Part shown: piece after piece, positions 18,053 to 28,408 of the stretch
Layout of the letters: every line of letters starts with the position of its first letter
Position numbering within the stretch: position 1 is the stretch's first letter
Translations under genes and position numbers: made by a program
The notes under the pieces: model-generated
Told to the model about the DNA's origin: nothing
The model's input: only the letters and a program-made list of their open reading frames with translations
Database searches by the model: none
DNA from: an uncultured SAR116 cluster alpha proteobacterium
GTDB taxonomy: Bacteria > Pseudomonadota > Alphaproteobacteria > Puniceispirillales > Marisalimonadaceae
DNA length: 64,000 nucleotides
Reading direction: 5' to 3'
Assembly (NCBI GenBank): GCA_902625215.1
Contig: CACOAO010000005.1
Span: 1 to 64,000, forward strand

Positions 18053-19802
18053 AGTTAACGAAAATATTAACTTAGATATCTTAAAAAGGTTAAACTACAT
18101 TTACCACACAATAATATCTGAAGACAAAACTTTAGAGTACTCAAAAAAAATAAATAAACTACTTAATCATTACAAGAAGTTAGAAACTAAAATTGAAACA
18201 GAAGATGTATGGTCTGAAGATACAATATTATTAATTACATACGCAGATAGTATTAGTAAAAGCGCGTCTGGTAGAAGTCTCAAAAATTTTGGAACATTTT
18301 ACAAAAAATACCTTAAAAAGTTTATAAATACTATTCATTTTCTTCCATTTTTTCCTTCAAGTGGAGACGGTGGTTTTTCTGTAAAAAATCATGATGAAGT
18401 TGATGAAAATTATGGGACATGGGAAGATATAAAAGAACTATCAAAAAATGCTAACATAATGGCTGATTTAGTTTTAAATCACTCATCCTCTGAAGGTAAA
18501 TGGTATAAGAATTTTTTAGAAGAAAAAAGTCCAGGCAAAAACTATTTTTACATTGTAGATACAGAATATGACTGTAGTAAGGTTGTAAGACCACGTAACC
18601 ATAATCTTCTTTCAGAAATTAATGTTTTAAACGAAAAAAAGTTTTTATGGTGTACATTTAGTCATGATCAAATTGATTTAAATTTCAAAAATCCTGATGT
18701 TTTACTAGAATTCATTAATCTAATATTAAGGCTTACATCATATGGAATCAAAATTTTCCGTTTAGACGCCGTTGCATTTATTTGGAAGAAGTCTGGAACT
18801 ACATGTCTTAATTTACCACAAACACATGAAATTATTAAATTATTAAGAGATATAGTAGATCAATTAGAAAAAAATATAATAATTGTCACTGAAACCAATT
18901 TACCTAAGCAAGAAAATTTAAGTTATTTTGGTAAAAATGATGAGGCTCATTGGGTATATAATTTTCCTTTACCACCTTTAATCACAAATACTTTTTTATT
19001 TGAGGACGCTAGCGCTCTTACAAAATGGAGCATGAAAATGCCACCTGCCCAAATTGGAAACGCTTATCTGAATTTTATTGCGTCACACGATGGAATTGGA
19101 ATGAGACCTGCAGAAGGTGTTTTAACTAATAAAGAAATAAAAAAAATGCTTCAAAGACTTAAGAAAAATGGAAGTCAGTTTTCAATGAGAAAACTATCTA
19201 ATGGTGTAGAAAAAGTATATGAAGCTAATATTTCATTATTTGATGCTTTAAAATTTACCGATACTGATATCAAAGGCAAGTTTGCCTTAAAGAGGTTTAT
19301 TGCTTCCCATTGTATAATTCTAGCTATTGAGGGAATTCCAGCTTTTTATTTTAATTCCTTATTTGCTACAAAAAATGATGTGAGTGCCTATAAAAAGACT
19401 GGAGTTAAAAGAGATCTGAACAGACATAAGTGGGAGTATTTATCTTTAGTTAAGTCAATAAATGAAAAAGATAGTATTGAAAATAATAGTTATGAAGCTT
19501 TTAAAAACCTAATTTCTATCAGGAAAGTACAGCCTGCATTTCACCCAAATGCAACTCAATTTACTCTTAACTTAGATAAAAATATTTTTTCTGTTTGGAG
19601 ACAAAGTAAAGACAGAAAACAGAGCATTTTTGCTTTAACCAATGTATCTTCAAAAACTATAAGATTAAGTACAAATTTGATTAATTTAATTGACGATGAA
19701 CAATGGTTTGATTTATTAAACCCAAATGAAAAAATAATAGATGAAAAATTTATAAAGCTAACAGCATATCAAAGTGTATGGATTACAAATTTTAAAGTAT
19801 AA
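18033..19802 (+). CDS. GH13_18 glucosylglycerate phosphorylase (sucrose-phosphorylase family)
   Basis: A 589-residue GH13 enzyme. The catalytic set is visible: DLVLNHSS (residues 145-152), nucleophile Asp245 in FRLDAVAF, acid/base Glu287 in VTETN, and transition-state Asp353 in ASHDGIGMRP. The long N-terminal helical stretch and the GGFSVKNHDEV segment match subfamily 18 phosphorylases. Because it overlaps gpgS by 20 bases, glucosylglycerate (to glucose-1-phosphate and D-glycerate) is the likely substrate, rather than sucrose. It gives the cell a way to recover carbon from the solute. Substrate specificity is inference from context and from the known glucosylglycerate phosphorylases of this subfamily. 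Confidence 0.85.
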   Translation: MQNSKIKVNENINLDILKRLNYIYHTIISEDKTLEYSKKINKLLNHYKKLETKIETEDVWSEDTILLITYADSISKSASGRSLKNFGTFYKKYLKKFINTIHFLPFFPSSGDGGFSVKNHDEVDENYGTWEDIKELSKNANIMADLVLNHSSSEGKWYKNFLEEKSPGKNYFYIVDTEYDCSKVVRPRNHNLLSEINVLNEKKFLWCTFSHDQIDLNFKNPDVLLEFINLILRLTSYGIKIFRLDAVAFIWKKSGTTCLNLPQTHEIIKLLRDIVDQLEKNIIIVTETNLPKQENLSYFGKNDEAHWVYNFPLPPLITNTFLFEDASALTKWSMKMPPAQIGNAYLNFIASHDGIGMRPAEGVLTNKEIKKMLQRLKKNGSQFSMRKLSNGVEKVYEANISLFDALKFTDTDIKGKFALKRFIASHCIILAIEGIPAFYFNSLFATKNDVSAYKKTGVKRDLNRHKWEYLSLVKSINEKDSIENNSYEAFKNLISIRKVQPAFHPNATQFTLNLDKNIFSVWRQSKDRKQSIFALTNVSSKTIRLSTNLINLIDDEQWFDLLNPNEKIIDEKFIKLTAYQSVWITNFKV

Positions 19803-19811
19803 TATTAAAAT

Positions 19812-20432
19812 TTAATTTAAGGACAATCCACCTTGTTCATTGAGAAAAGAAGTTATTGAGTCTACACCAGTATTATTTCTCATTTGACCAAAAACGTAAG
19901 GTAATTTATTTCTAGCTATCTCAACATCATTTTTCATTTGTTCGAGATCTACACCAACATGTGGGGCAAGGTCTGTTTTGTTTACGAGTAAAAAGTCTGA
20001 CTTTGTAATAGCAGGACCACCTTTTCTTGGTATGTCTCCACCCATTCCTACATCAATTACATAAATAGACAAATCTACTAATTCAGGGCTAAAAGTAGCA
20101 GCTAAATTATCACCACCTGATTCAATTAATATTAATTCTAAATCAGGAAATTTTTCTTTCAACTCATCTACTGCTAGCAAGTTAATAGATGCATCTTCTC
20201 TAATAGCAGTGTGAGGACAGCCACCTGTTTCAACTCCTCTAATTCTCTCCAAAGGAAGTGCCTGTGCTTTCATAAGATATTCTGCATCCTCAGTTGTGTA
20301 AATATCATTAGAAACAACTGCCATTGAGATTTTTTTAGAAAGTTTTTTGCATAAAGCTTCTGTTAAACTAGTTTTTCCTGCACCTACTGGCCCTCCAATT
20401 CCTACTTTAAGTGGTCCAAAGTTATTAATCAT
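19812..20432 (-). CDS. ureG: Urease accessory GTPase UreG
   Basis: A 206-residue SIMIBI-class GTPase delivering nickel to urease. The P-loop GPVGAGKT (about 14-21), the metal-binding Cys-Pro-His motif in [17 protein letters not shown], the [15 protein letters not shown] segment and the [10 protein letters not shown] base-recognition motif are all present. Last gene of the ureDABCEFG operon; its ATG overlaps the ureF stop by four bases. Confidence 0.97.
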   Translation of the reverse strand: MINNFGPLKVGIGGPVGAGKTSLTEALCKKLSKKISMAVVSNDIYTTEDAEYLMKAQALPLERIRGVETGGCPHTAIREDASINLLAVDELKEKFPDLELILIESGGDNLAATFSPELVDLSIYVIDVGMGGDIPRKGGPAITKSDFLLVNKTDLAPHVGVDLEQMKNDVEIARNKLPYVFGQMRNNTGVDSITSFLNEQGGLSLN

Positions 20433-21085
20433 GTTTTATATATCCTATTATTTAATGTTTCATGATACATGCTACATAAGTCAGATAAAAAGGCAGAACT
20501 TCCTAAATTATTGACTTGTGCAATTTTACATATGTTCGCTTGTTTTTTTATAACTGGCAAAAAGTTAATTAAAATTTTCTGCCCCTCACTCTGACTTAAA
20601 GGAATATGCTTTATCCCAATGTTAATAAGATTAGAGGCAAAACTTTGTAAAAAAGCAATTAACAGTTTGTCTAAAGGTATTTTAAAATATTTTCCAGCCT
20701 TACCTACGGCGACAGGGTAAGCTAGGTTTTTGTTAATCTTACAGTCCCAATTATCATTAACATTTTTACAAAAAGCTTTTCCTAAATTCGAAGTTTCAAT
20801 CCATCTTTCTTTAGAAGAACAAAGAGCAAATGCAAGTTCATTTACTTCATCACCATTATAAGCGCTTGAAAGTAAAATACTGTCAGTTTTTCCTGTACCA
20901 TTTATAATTAAATGTTTTATCCATTCTTCCAAAGTAATTTTGTCATATATAAATTCATATTCGATAGCTGCTTCTAAACCATGAGAAAAGTGAAAGCTAC
21001 CAATTGGAAAGCTTGGTGAAAACCAAGAAAGGAGTAACTGATGATAATCAAAGTTTGGTTTTTTTAGTTTAATTCTTATGTCCAT
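20429..21085 (-). CDS. ureF: Urease accessory protein UreF
   Basis: A 218-residue all-helical chaperone that bridges UreD-bound apo-urease and UreG. It shows the family start ([21 protein letters not shown]), the [17 protein letters not shown] segment and the SxGQKIL region. It overlaps ureE by 17 bases and ureG by four, indicating translational coupling. The sequence is complete and of normal length. Confidence 0.95.
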   Translation of the reverse strand: MDIRIKLKKPNFDYHQLLLSWFSPSFPIGSFHFSHGLEAAIEYEFIYDKITLEEWIKHLIINGTGKTDSILLSSAYNGDEVNELAFALCSSKERWIETSNLGKAFCKNVNDNWDCKINKNLAYPVAVGKAGKYFKIPLDKLLIAFLQSFASNLINIGIKHIPLSQSEGQKILINFLPVIKKQANICKIAQVNNLGSSAFLSDLCSMYHETLNNRIYKT

Positions 21086-21509
21086 GAGTTCTACCTAAAC
21101 CATATGCGCCACCCTCTGGGTTGAATTCTTCTTTTACTTTTTTTATGGATCCACCTAGCTTCATGACTAGATTTTCAATTACTTTATCAACTTGTATCAA
21201 AAGTCTTTCATCTTCGATTTGGCAAGGAATATGTCTGTTGCCAATATGCCAAGTTATTTTCATAAGATTATTACTTTTAATTTCTAATAAATCCTCCTCA
21301 GCAGATTTAATTAAAATGATTGATCCATTATCAAGTAAAAATCCGTCATTTTTTTTTAAAGAAACAGTCTCTGACAAATTTACTAAAAATCCAAAATTAT
21401 TGTCAGATACAAGCTTTTTTCTTCGAATAAATCTTTGATCATAGGTTAAAGTTATTGTGTCCTCTATATTTATGTTTCCCGGATTAACTAAAATTTTCTC
21501 TGAAATCAT
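21069..21509 (-). CDS. ureE: Urease accessory nickel chaperone UreE
   Basis: A 146-residue UreE: N-terminal peptide-binding domain (TLTYDQRFIRRKKL) and C-terminal metal-binding domain with WHIGNRHIPCQI, which holds the conserved interface His. The C-terminal tail is short (RTHGHKN) rather than the long His-rich tail of Klebsiella UreE, so nickel storage capacity is probably small. Eight bases separate it from ureC. Confidence 0.93.
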   Translation of the reverse strand: MISEKILVNPGNINIEDTITLTYDQRFIRRKKLVSDNNFGFLVNLSETVSLKKNDGFLLDNGSIILIKSAEEDLLEIKSNNLMKITWHIGNRHIPCQIEDERLLIQVDKVIENLVMKLGGSIKKVKEEFNPEGGAYGLGRTHGHKN

Positions 21510-21517
21510 TGTTTTCT

Positions 21518-23227
21518 CTAAAATAAAAAATATCTTTGCGCCATAGGTAATTCTCTAGCTGGCTCGCAGGTTAGAATTTTCCCATCAGCTGTAACTTCGT
21601 ATGTTTCAGGATCAACAGAAATATCTGGGCAATAATTATTATAAACCATATCTTTTTTTGATATATCTCTTGTTTTCTCCACCGCAACAGTTTTTTTAGC
21701 AAGCTTTAAGGAGTCTAAACTTCCAGATTTTATAGAATCTTTACTTACAAAAGTAATTGAAGATGTCTCTAAAGATCTTCCATAAGAAGAAAACATTGGT
21801 CTTGTATATACAGGCTGTGGAGTTGGAATTGATGCGTTAGGATCACCCATTTGAGCACAAGCAATGCTTCCACCAAGCATTACTATCTCTGGTTTTACTC
21901 CAAAAAAAGCTGGATCCCATATCACAATGTCAGCTCTTTTACCTTCAGTTATTGAACCTATATGTTTCGATAAACCGTGAGTTATGGCTGGATTAATTGT
22001 ATATTTAGCTACATATCTTTTTACTCTTACATTATCATTATCACCTTTTTCTTCATTTAGACGACCTCTTTGGACTTTCATTTTGTGAGCTGTTTGCCAA
22101 GTTCTGATAATTACTTCTCCAACTCTTCCCATTGCTTGACTGTCAGAAGCTATAATTGAAAAGGCACCTAAATCATGAAGGATATCCTCAGCTGCGATAG
22201 TCTCTTTTCTAATTCTACTTTCGGCAAAGGCAACGTCTTCTGGAATTGATTTATTTAAATGATGACAAACCATAAGCATATCCAAATGCTCTTCCAAAGT
22301 ATTTGTAGTATAGGGTCTTGTTGGATTAGTTGATGATGGTATTACATTTTTATTACCACATACTTTTATAATATCAGGAGCATGACCTCCACCAGCACCT
22401 TCAGTATGAAAGGCATGAATTGTTCTATTATTAATAGCTTTTATAGTATTTTCTACAAATCCACTTTCATTTAATGTATCTGTATGGATCATTACTTGAA
22501 CATCCATTTTGTCAGCTACATTAAGACAGTTATCTATAGCGCCAGGCGTGGTTCCCCAATCTTCGTGTAATTTCAGTGCGCATGCTCCAGCATTTACCTG
22601 TTCAATTAAACCTTCTGGTTTAGAAGAATTGCCTTTACCAGCAAATGCAAGATTCATAGAAAAAGCGTCTGATGCTTGTATCATTTTACCTATATGCCAA
22701 GATCCAGGTGTGCATGTTGTTGCCAATGTGCCATGAGCAGGTCCAGTGCCACCTCCTAGCATTGTTGTTAAACCTGAGTGCAAAGCATCGTCAATTTGTT
22801 GAGGACATATATAATGGATATGAGAATCAAATCCTCCCGCTGTAATGATTTTGCTCTCACCTGCGATTATTTCTGTACCAGGTCCAATAATAATATCAAT
22901 TTTTGGCTGAATGTCAGGATTTCCAGATTTTCCAATTTTTTGAATAGTGCCATCTTTAATTCCAATATCGGCTTTAAATATTCCATTTACATCAACTATC
23001 AGTGCGTTTGTAATAACAGTATCAACGGCACCATCTTTTCTTGTAACTTGTGATTGGCCCATACCGTCTCTAATTACCTTTCCACCACCAAATTTGACTT
23101 CCTCGCCATAGACAGTTAGATCATCTTCCACTTCTATAAATAAGTCTGTGTCAGCCAATCTAACTTTGTCACCAATCGTAGGGCCAAACATTTCTGCATA
23201 AGATGATCTTGTTATTTTTGAACTCAT
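21518..23227 (-). CDS. ureC: Urease alpha (catalytic) subunit UreC
   Basis: A 569-residue amidohydrolase-fold catalytic subunit that hydrolyses urea to ammonia and carbamate. The nickel ligands are all recognisable: His136 and His138 (DSHIH), Lys219 to be carbamylated (LKLHEDWG), His248 (MIHTD), His274 ([13 protein letters not shown]) and the later Asp in [11 protein letters not shown]. The flap Cys-His is present in VCHHL. Start and ureB stop overlap by one base (TAATG type). Length and residues indicate a working enzyme. Confidence 0.98.
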   Translation of the reverse strand: MSSKITRSSYAEMFGPTIGDKVRLADTDLFIEVEDDLTVYGEEVKFGGGKVIRDGMGQSQVTRKDGAVDTVITNALIVDVNGIFKADIGIKDGTIQKIGKSGNPDIQPKIDIIIGPGTEIIAGESKIITAGGFDSHIHYICPQQIDDALHSGLTTMLGGGTGPAHGTLATTCTPGSWHIGKMIQASDAFSMNLAFAGKGNSSKPEGLIEQVNAGACALKLHEDWGTTPGAIDNCLNVADKMDVQVMIHTDTLNESGFVENTIKAINNRTIHAFHTEGAGGGHAPDIIKVCGNKNVIPSSTNPTRPYTTNTLEEHLDMLMVCHHLNKSIPEDVAFAESRIRKETIAAEDILHDLGAFSIIASDSQAMGRVGEVIIRTWQTAHKMKVQRGRLNEEKGDNDNVRVKRYVAKYTINPAITHGLSKHIGSITEGKRADIVIWDPAFFGVKPEIVMLGGSIACAQMGDPNASIPTPQPVYTRPMFSSYGRSLETSSITFVSKDSIKSGSLDSLKLAKKTVAVEKTRDISKKDMVYNNYCPDISVDPETYEVTADGKILTCEPARELPMAQRYFLF

Positions 23228-23532
23228 TACAAGGCTCCCATAATTTCTTTATTAAAACCAAAAATCTTTCTATTACCTTTGATTTTGATTAAATTTATTT
23301 CTCTAGTTTGACCTGGTTCAAAACGTACTGCAGTTCCAGCTGCAATATCTAGTCTCATTCCTTTTGTTTTATTCCTATCGAAGGATAAAAATTCATTTGT
23401 TTCGTAAAAGTGGTAGTGGCTACCAACTTGAATTGGTCTATCGCCTGTATTTGAAACTTTTATCTTTAAAGAATCAGAATCTTTATTTAAAACTATTTCA
23501 TCACATTTTGTAATAATTTCTCCAGGTATCAT
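23227..23532 (-). CDS. ureB: Urease beta subunit UreB
   Basis: A 101-residue subunit starting MIPGEII and containing the conserved [19 protein letters not shown] block and [18 protein letters not shown]. It packs against UreC in the (ABC)3 enzyme. Separate ureA and ureB genes are the usual bacterial arrangement. Eleven bases from ureA. Confidence 0.97.
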   Translation of the reverse strand: MIPGEIITKCDEIVLNKDSDSLKIKVSNTGDRPIQVGSHYHFYETNEFLSFDRNKTKGMRLDIAAGTAVRFEPGQTREINLIKIKGNRKIFGFNKEIMGAL

Positions 23533-23543
23533 TTAAATCTCCA

Positions 23544-23846
23544 TTATCTTATAGGATGATGAACTGTGACTAATTTTGTGCCATCGGGAAATGTAGCTTC
23601 AACTTGAACTTCATGGATCATTTCAGGAATTCCACTCATACATTCATCCTTTTTTATAACATGAGCTCCAGCTTCCATTAAGTCTGCAACGGTACGTCCC
23701 TCTCTAGCTCCTTCAACAACAAAATCTGAGATTAAAGCTATTGCCTCAGGATAATTAAGTTTAATTCCTCTACTTTTTCTATTTCTTGCAACTATTGCAG
23801 CCAAGCTAATTAAGAGTTTATCTTTTTCTCTAGGTGATAATTTCAT
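23544..23846 (-). CDS. ureA: Urease gamma subunit UreA
   Basis: A 100-residue subunit of the canonical length beginning [13 protein letters not shown], with [21 protein letters not shown] and the C-terminal [15 protein letters not shown]. It is the smallest structural subunit of urease. Nine bases separate it from ureD. Confidence 0.97.
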   Translation of the reverse strand: MKLSPREKDKLLISLAAIVARNRKSRGIKLNYPEAIALISDFVVEGAREGRTVADLMEAGAHVIKKDECMSGIPEMIHEVQVEATFPDGTKLVTVHHPIR

Positions 23847-23855
23847 TTTCTCTCC

Positions 23856-24665
23856 TTAACTATTCCACACTTTTGGAATGTTATTATCAGCAAGTAATAA
23901 TATTAATTTTTTTTGCATTGATTTCAAATCATGTGCGTCTTTGGCAACCATTCTGATTAAAATTTTATCATTCCATGTAGAATGAGATAATAGAACAGTT
24001 TCTGAGTTTTTTAGAATTTTATATAAAATATTCTTGTTAGATAATAGTTTTTTTCCGTAAATAAAAAAGTTACATATCGCAATTCCATCTTTTACAGATG
24101 CAATGTTAGAAAGAGTTTCTTTTACATTTCCACTTAAATTTAATGCTTCTGCGTGAATTAAATTTTTATTTACATTTATTCTCCAATTATCATTGAAATA
24201 ACCCTTTTCAAGATATTCGCCCATAGCTGTTCTTCCAAATATTGTGGTTTCAGCTAACACAAAATTTGAATCATAACATAAATTTACATTGATGTTTCTA
24301 TCAAAATTACAATTGTTAAATAAAATTAACTCTTGTGGTATCCAACAAAGATTACTTGTATCATCTAACGTTAAAGAAATTTTAATTTTAGCCTTTTCAT
24401 TTAATCCTTTATAAACTCTTTCAGCAGTTTGAGTAGTTAAAAAAATGTTGGATTTATTAACAATTTCAAAATCATAATCAAAATTATCACCACTTGTCAT
24501 TCCACCGGCTGTGTTGACTAAAACTAATTCTTTAAATTTTTGAGAAGATTTAGGGTAAAATACTTTTGCAGAACCTGATTGGTAAAAGCGATTTATTTCA
24601 TTGTTATCTATTTTAACATTAATATTACCGTGAGCTCTTTGAAAGGTTGTTTTTTTATTTAACAT
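23856..24665 (-). CDS. ureD: Urease accessory protein UreD
   Basis: A 269-residue member of the divergent UreD/UreH family, the scaffold that first binds apo-urease. Recognisable pieces are the FYPKSSQKFKELVLVNTAGGMTSGD block, TTQTAERVYKG and the FGRTAMGEYLEKG segment. It is the first gene of the operon and is preceded by a 64-base spacer in which I see no clear operator. No urea transporter genes (urtABCDE) are in the window. Confidence 0.93.
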   Translation of the reverse strand: MLNKKTTFQRAHGNINVKIDNNEINRFYQSGSAKVFYPKSSQKFKELVLVNTAGGMTSGDNFDYDFEIVNKSNIFLTTQTAERVYKGLNEKAKIKISLTLDDTSNLCWIPQELILFNNCNFDRNINVNLCYDSNFVLAETTIFGRTAMGEYLEKGYFNDNWRINVNKNLIHAEALNLSGNVKETLSNIASVKDGIAICNFFIYGKKLLSNKNILYKILKNSETVLLSHSTWNDKILIRMVAKDAHDLKSMQKKLILLLADNNIPKVWNS

Positions 24666-24729
24666 TTATATGTCGATAATCTTCATTAGTTTTTTAATAT
24701 TTAGTCTTCTTTATAATTTAAATTTAAAA

Positions 24730-25743
24730 TCAATTCTTAGAATAATGAACTGTTCCTCGATCATCAATTCGACTTTTGGCTTGATTGGTTACATCTAGAT
24801 GAATTAAATGTGCCCTTGCTTCTCCAATTGCAAAATGCATTTGCTCATCACCAATTTTTCTGTCAAAAATAATTCCAATAGAATCCATAATAGTTATATC
24901 TTTTTCGTTAAGTGCGTTAAGTATTAAGCTTAATCTATGATGATGATGTTTAATTAAGTCTTTCGCTCGATCATCACCATTTTTAAAAGGCCAATCATGA
25001 CAAGGAAATACTTTTGTATCTGTTTCCATGGATGATATTTCATTAAGATATTTAAAATACTCGCCTAATCTATCATCTAATGGGTCAAAAAAATTATCAG
25101 ATATATTTGGGGAAATTCTAGGCAACAAAAAATCTCCTGAAAGGTATAACTTTCTTTTAAAATCCATCAATGAAATATGTTCAGGTGAATGACCGGAGTC
25201 TGTTCTAGCTATCCACAGGCCATCTATAGATTCAATTTCATGTCCTGCTTTAATGATTTCAAATTCAGGTAATTCATATACTCTGTTTTTATACAGCCTT
25301 GTTGCTGGGCCTTTAGCAAGGATATCTTCTTCACTCATTCCAGCTCTTACGAAAACATTACGAAAAATTTTTGCATATTCATCATCCGGCATTGATCTGA
25401 AAGTATTTGCAGTGAATAATTCTTTTTCAGTTGTATAACATTTAATATCTAATTTTTTTTGAAGCCATCCCGCCATTCCAATATGATCAGGGTGATAATG
25501 CGTAATTAATAAACCTGCAAATTTTTTAGATTTTAATGGACCATTAATAAGGGCTTTCCAATGTTCCTCAGAGTGTTCAGATTTTAGTCCAGCATCTAAA
25601 ATTAATAGTCCTTTTGGTGTGTCCATTAAAAACAAATTTACATGGTTCAACCTAAAAGGTAGCTCAAAATGTGCCCAGTATAAATCAGAAGCGATTTGAG
25701 TCAATTCACCAAATTTAGGTTTATCAATTTCTAGTTTAGTCAT
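24730..25743 (-). CDS. MBL-fold metallo-hydrolase
   Basis: A 337-residue metallo-beta-lactamase-fold enzyme. The metal site HxHxDH is at residues 82-87 (THYHPDHIG), with further ligands in the DSGHSPEHISL and SGDFLLPRIS segments. The C-terminal 100 residues contain a winged-helix-like extension found in LACTB2-type hydrolases. Thioesters, lactones or phosphodiesters are possible substrates. It lies between the urease operon and a divergent CoA-transferase gene; given that neighbour, a thioesterase role would fit but is not shown. Confidence 0.87.
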   Translation of the reverse strand: MTKLEIDKPKFGELTQIASDLYWAHFELPFRLNHVNLFLMDTPKGLLILDAGLKSEHSEEHWKALINGPLKSKKFAGLLITHYHPDHIGMAGWLQKKLDIKCYTTEKELFTANTFRSMPDDEYAKIFRNVFVRAGMSEEDILAKGPATRLYKNRVYELPEFEIIKAGHEIESIDGLWIARTDSGHSPEHISLMDFKRKLYLSGDFLLPRISPNISDNFFDPLDDRLGEYFKYLNEISSMETDTKVFPCHDWPFKNGDDRAKDLIKHHHHRLSLILNALNEKDITIMDSIGIIFDRKIGDEQMHFAIGEARAHLIHLDVTNQAKSRIDDRGTVHYSKN

Positions 25744-25912
25744 TTATTGCTCGTCAATAATTATCATGGTAATTTTTGATTAAGATGTTAAGAATATACA
25801 TTAAATCTAAATTAGATCTAGCAAATCTGAAATTAAATTTAAAAAATGAAGATATAAGGTTTTTAGGTATATTTTTATACTTTCAAATATATTAAACATT
25901 AAGAGATAAATT

Positions 25913-27130
25913 ATGAAAAATTCATTAGACGGAATAAAGGTATTAGATCTAACAAGAGTTTTAGCAGGGCCTTATTGTACCCAAATGCTAGGTGATCTTG
26001 GTGCAGAGATAATAAAAGTAGAGAGACCAGGAGGAGGAGATGATACTAGAGGATTTGCTCCCCCTTTTGTAAAAGATGAAAAAGGATCAGAGACGGACTT
26101 AAGTGCATACTATTGCGGAGCAAACAGAAATAAAAAATCAATTACTGTCAATCTTAGTAAAAAAGAAGGGCAAGATTTAATAAAGAAACTCCTTAAAGAT
26201 TGTGACATATTAGTAGAAAATTTTAAAACAGGTACATTAGAGAAGTATGGTCTTGGTTATAATGATTTAAAGTTGGAATTTCCAAGATTAATTTATTGTT
26301 CTATCACAGGTTTTGGTCAGACTGGTCCATATGCATCTAGACCAGGTTATGATGGCTTAATTCAAGCAATGGGGGGCGTTATGGCTCTTACTGGAGAACC
26401 TAATGGGGAACCTATGAAAGTTGGTGTTCCTATTGGAGACTTGATGGCAGGAATGTTTGCATCAGTTGGAATTCTTGCAGCTGTTAGACATCAAATTCAA
26501 ACTGGAGAAGGTCAATTTATTGATATTGGTATGTTAGATACACATGTTGCGTGGCTTGCCAATCAAGGAATGAATTATTTGTCTACAGACAAAAACCCTG
26601 AAAGACTTGGCAATCAGCATCCTAATATTGTTCCTTATCAAGTTATGCCTACTTCTGATGGATATATAGTACTTTCAGTTGGAAATGACCCAACCTTTGA
26701 GAGATTTTGTAAATTAGCTGGCGAAGAAAAGTTAATAAATGATCCAAAATTCAAAACTAATTCGGACAGAGTATCAAACAGAGAATTTGTTACTAATGTT
26801 TTAAACAAAATTACCAAGAAACAAACATCCGAGTGGTGGCTAAGAGAGTTAGAGAAAGAAAAAATTGGATGTGGTCCAATTAATACATTAAGTCAAGTTT
26901 TCTCAGATCCTCATGTTAAGGCTAGAGAAATGATAGTAAAGATGAATCATAAAAAAACAGGCAACTCCCCTTTAAAATTAATAGCAAACCCTATAAAAAT
27001 GCATAAAACACCACCAAGTTATAGAATGCCGCCACCATTACTTGGAGAGCATACAGATGAAATTTTGTCTAAAAAAATTGGTCTAAGTGAAGCAGAGATA
27101 AAAAATTTAAAAGACAATGAGATAATTTAA
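25913..27130 (+). CDS. CaiB/BaiF family III CoA transferase
   Basis: A 405-residue class III CoA transferase. It begins LDGIKVLDLTRVLAGPYCTQMLGDLGAEIIKVE, the hallmark N-terminus, and has the AYYCGANRNKKSITVNL segment, the GFGQTGPYASRPGYDGLIQAMGG block and the candidate catalytic Asp in GMLDTHVAW. It moves CoA between carboxylic acids. It leads a probable operon with an OFA-like MFS transporter 21 bases downstream, so the acid substrate may be imported by that carrier. Oxalate, carnitine-type and dicarboxylate substrates are all known in the family. Confidence 0.92.
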   Translation: MKNSLDGIKVLDLTRVLAGPYCTQMLGDLGAEIIKVERPGGGDDTRGFAPPFVKDEKGSETDLSAYYCGANRNKKSITVNLSKKEGQDLIKKLLKDCDILVENFKTGTLEKYGLGYNDLKLEFPRLIYCSITGFGQTGPYASRPGYDGLIQAMGGVMALTGEPNGEPMKVGVPIGDLMAGMFASVGILAAVRHQIQTGEGQFIDIGMLDTHVAWLANQGMNYLSTDKNPERLGNQHPNIVPYQVMPTSDGYIVLSVGNDPTFERFCKLAGEEKLINDPKFKTNSDRVSNREFVTNVLNKITKKQTSEWWLRELEKEKIGCGPINTLSQVFSDPHVKAREMIVKMNHKKTGNSPLKLIANPIKMHKTPPSYRMPPPLLGEHTDEILSKKIGLSEAEIKNLKDNEII

Positions 27131-27151
27131 TAAATTATTTGGAAAGTTTTT

Positions 27152-28393
27152 ATGGTTCTGACACAAAACAAAAGTCTCATTCCTGAAATTGAGTATGATA
27201 GTCTGAGGTCTTGGATTAGATTAATTCTTCTATTTATTGTTGGTGTTGTAGGTACTGTAGGTATGTGGTCAGTTGTAGTTGTAATGCCTGCATTAGAAAC
27301 TGAATTCGCCATTGATAGAGGTAAGGCAAGTTTGCTTTATGCTACTACTATGGTTGGTTTTGGATTAGGTAATTTTTTAATTGGAAAAGTAATAGATAAA
27401 TTTGGGCTTAAATTTCCAATTATTGTCGCAGTTATTCTTCTATCTTCATCTTATTTAATAGCAATGGTTTCCAACCAATTTTGGCATTTATTGGTTCTAC
27501 AAGTTTTTATGGGTACAGCTGCATCAACTTTTTTTGGTCCTTCTATGGCGGATATTGGAAATTTTTTTGAAAAACATAGAGGGTTAGCAGTAGCAATAGT
27601 TGCTAGTGCCAATTATGTAGCAGGTGGTTTATGGCCACTCTTTATTAGTCATATGCTAGAATTTAGTAACTGGAAAGAAGTCTACTTTTACATAGCAATA
27701 ATATGCTTAATTATAATTTTCCCAATTTCATTAATCTTGAGAAATAATGTTGTTAATGCAAATACCAAAGATATAAATTTGAATAACCAAAATCATACGA
27801 TTAAGAACCTATCCCCAAAAGCATTACAAGCTTTATTAGTATTAGCAGGAATAGGTTGTTGTCTTGCAATGGCAATGCCTCAAGTCCATATAGTCGCCCT
27901 ATGTGTAGAGAGAGGTTTTGGTTTGACGATTGGTGCCCAAATTTTATCAGTAATGCTGTTATCTGGAATGATAAGCAGGATAGGATTTGGTTTTTTATCT
28001 GACAAAATTGGTCCTATTTATACAATTTTTATTGGATCATTTCTGCAAATGTTATCATTAGTTTTTTTCTTACCATTTGATAGTCAGTTATCATTATTTA
28101 TAGTGTCATTAATGTTTGGTCTATCACAAGGTGGAATTGTACCGGCATATGCGATGATAGTTAGAAAGTATCTTCCAATTGAGGAAGTAGGTGAGAGAGT
28201 AGGTTTAGTTATAATGGCAACAATCGTAGGTATGGGTTTAGGTGGTTGGATGTCTGGAGAAATATTTGATCTTACTCAATCTTATAAACTTGCATTTGTT
28301 AATGGTATTTTTTGGAATTTAACAAATCTACTCATCGTCACATTTATAATGTGGAAAGTTTACTTCCAAAAGGATAGATTTATATTCAGTTAA
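27152..28393 (+). CDS. MFS transporter (OFA/monocarboxylate-like)
   Basis: A 413-residue carrier with 12 predicted membrane segments. WSVVVVMPALETEFAIDRGKASLLYATTMVGFGLGNFLIG is characteristic of the oxalate:formate antiporter/monocarboxylate branch, and GFGFLSDKIGPIYT is the second-half loop motif. GGAAAG precedes the ATG. Placement right after a CoA transferase suggests uptake of the organic acid that the transferase activates. Confidence 0.87.
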   Translation: MVLTQNKSLIPEIEYDSLRSWIRLILLFIVGVVGTVGMWSVVVVMPALETEFAIDRGKASLLYATTMVGFGLGNFLIGKVIDKFGLKFPIIVAVILLSSSYLIAMVSNQFWHLLVLQVFMGTAASTFFGPSMADIGNFFEKHRGLAVAIVASANYVAGGLWPLFISHMLEFSNWKEVYFYIAIICLIIIFPISLILRNNVVNANTKDINLNNQNHTIKNLSPKALQALLVLAGIGCCLAMAMPQVHIVALCVERGFGLTIGAQILSVMLLSGMISRIGFGFLSDKIGPIYTIFIGSFLQMLSLVFFLPFDSQLSLFIVSLMFGLSQGGIVPAYAMIVRKYLPIEEVGERVGLVIMATIVGMGLGGWMSGEIFDLTQSYKLAFVNGIFWNLTNLLIVTFIMWKVYFQKDRFIFS

Positions 28394-28408
28394 TTTTAGA
28401 GTTTTTAG

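Noticed and set aside
18033-19802. Calling the GH13 enzyme sucrose phosphorylase
   Set aside because: Operon coupling to gpgS and gpgP makes glucosylglycerate the more likely substrate, though sequence alone does not exclude sucrose.
22509-23053. Plus-strand open frames opposite ureC
   Set aside because: They lie wholly inside a perfectly conserved ureC gene on the other strand.
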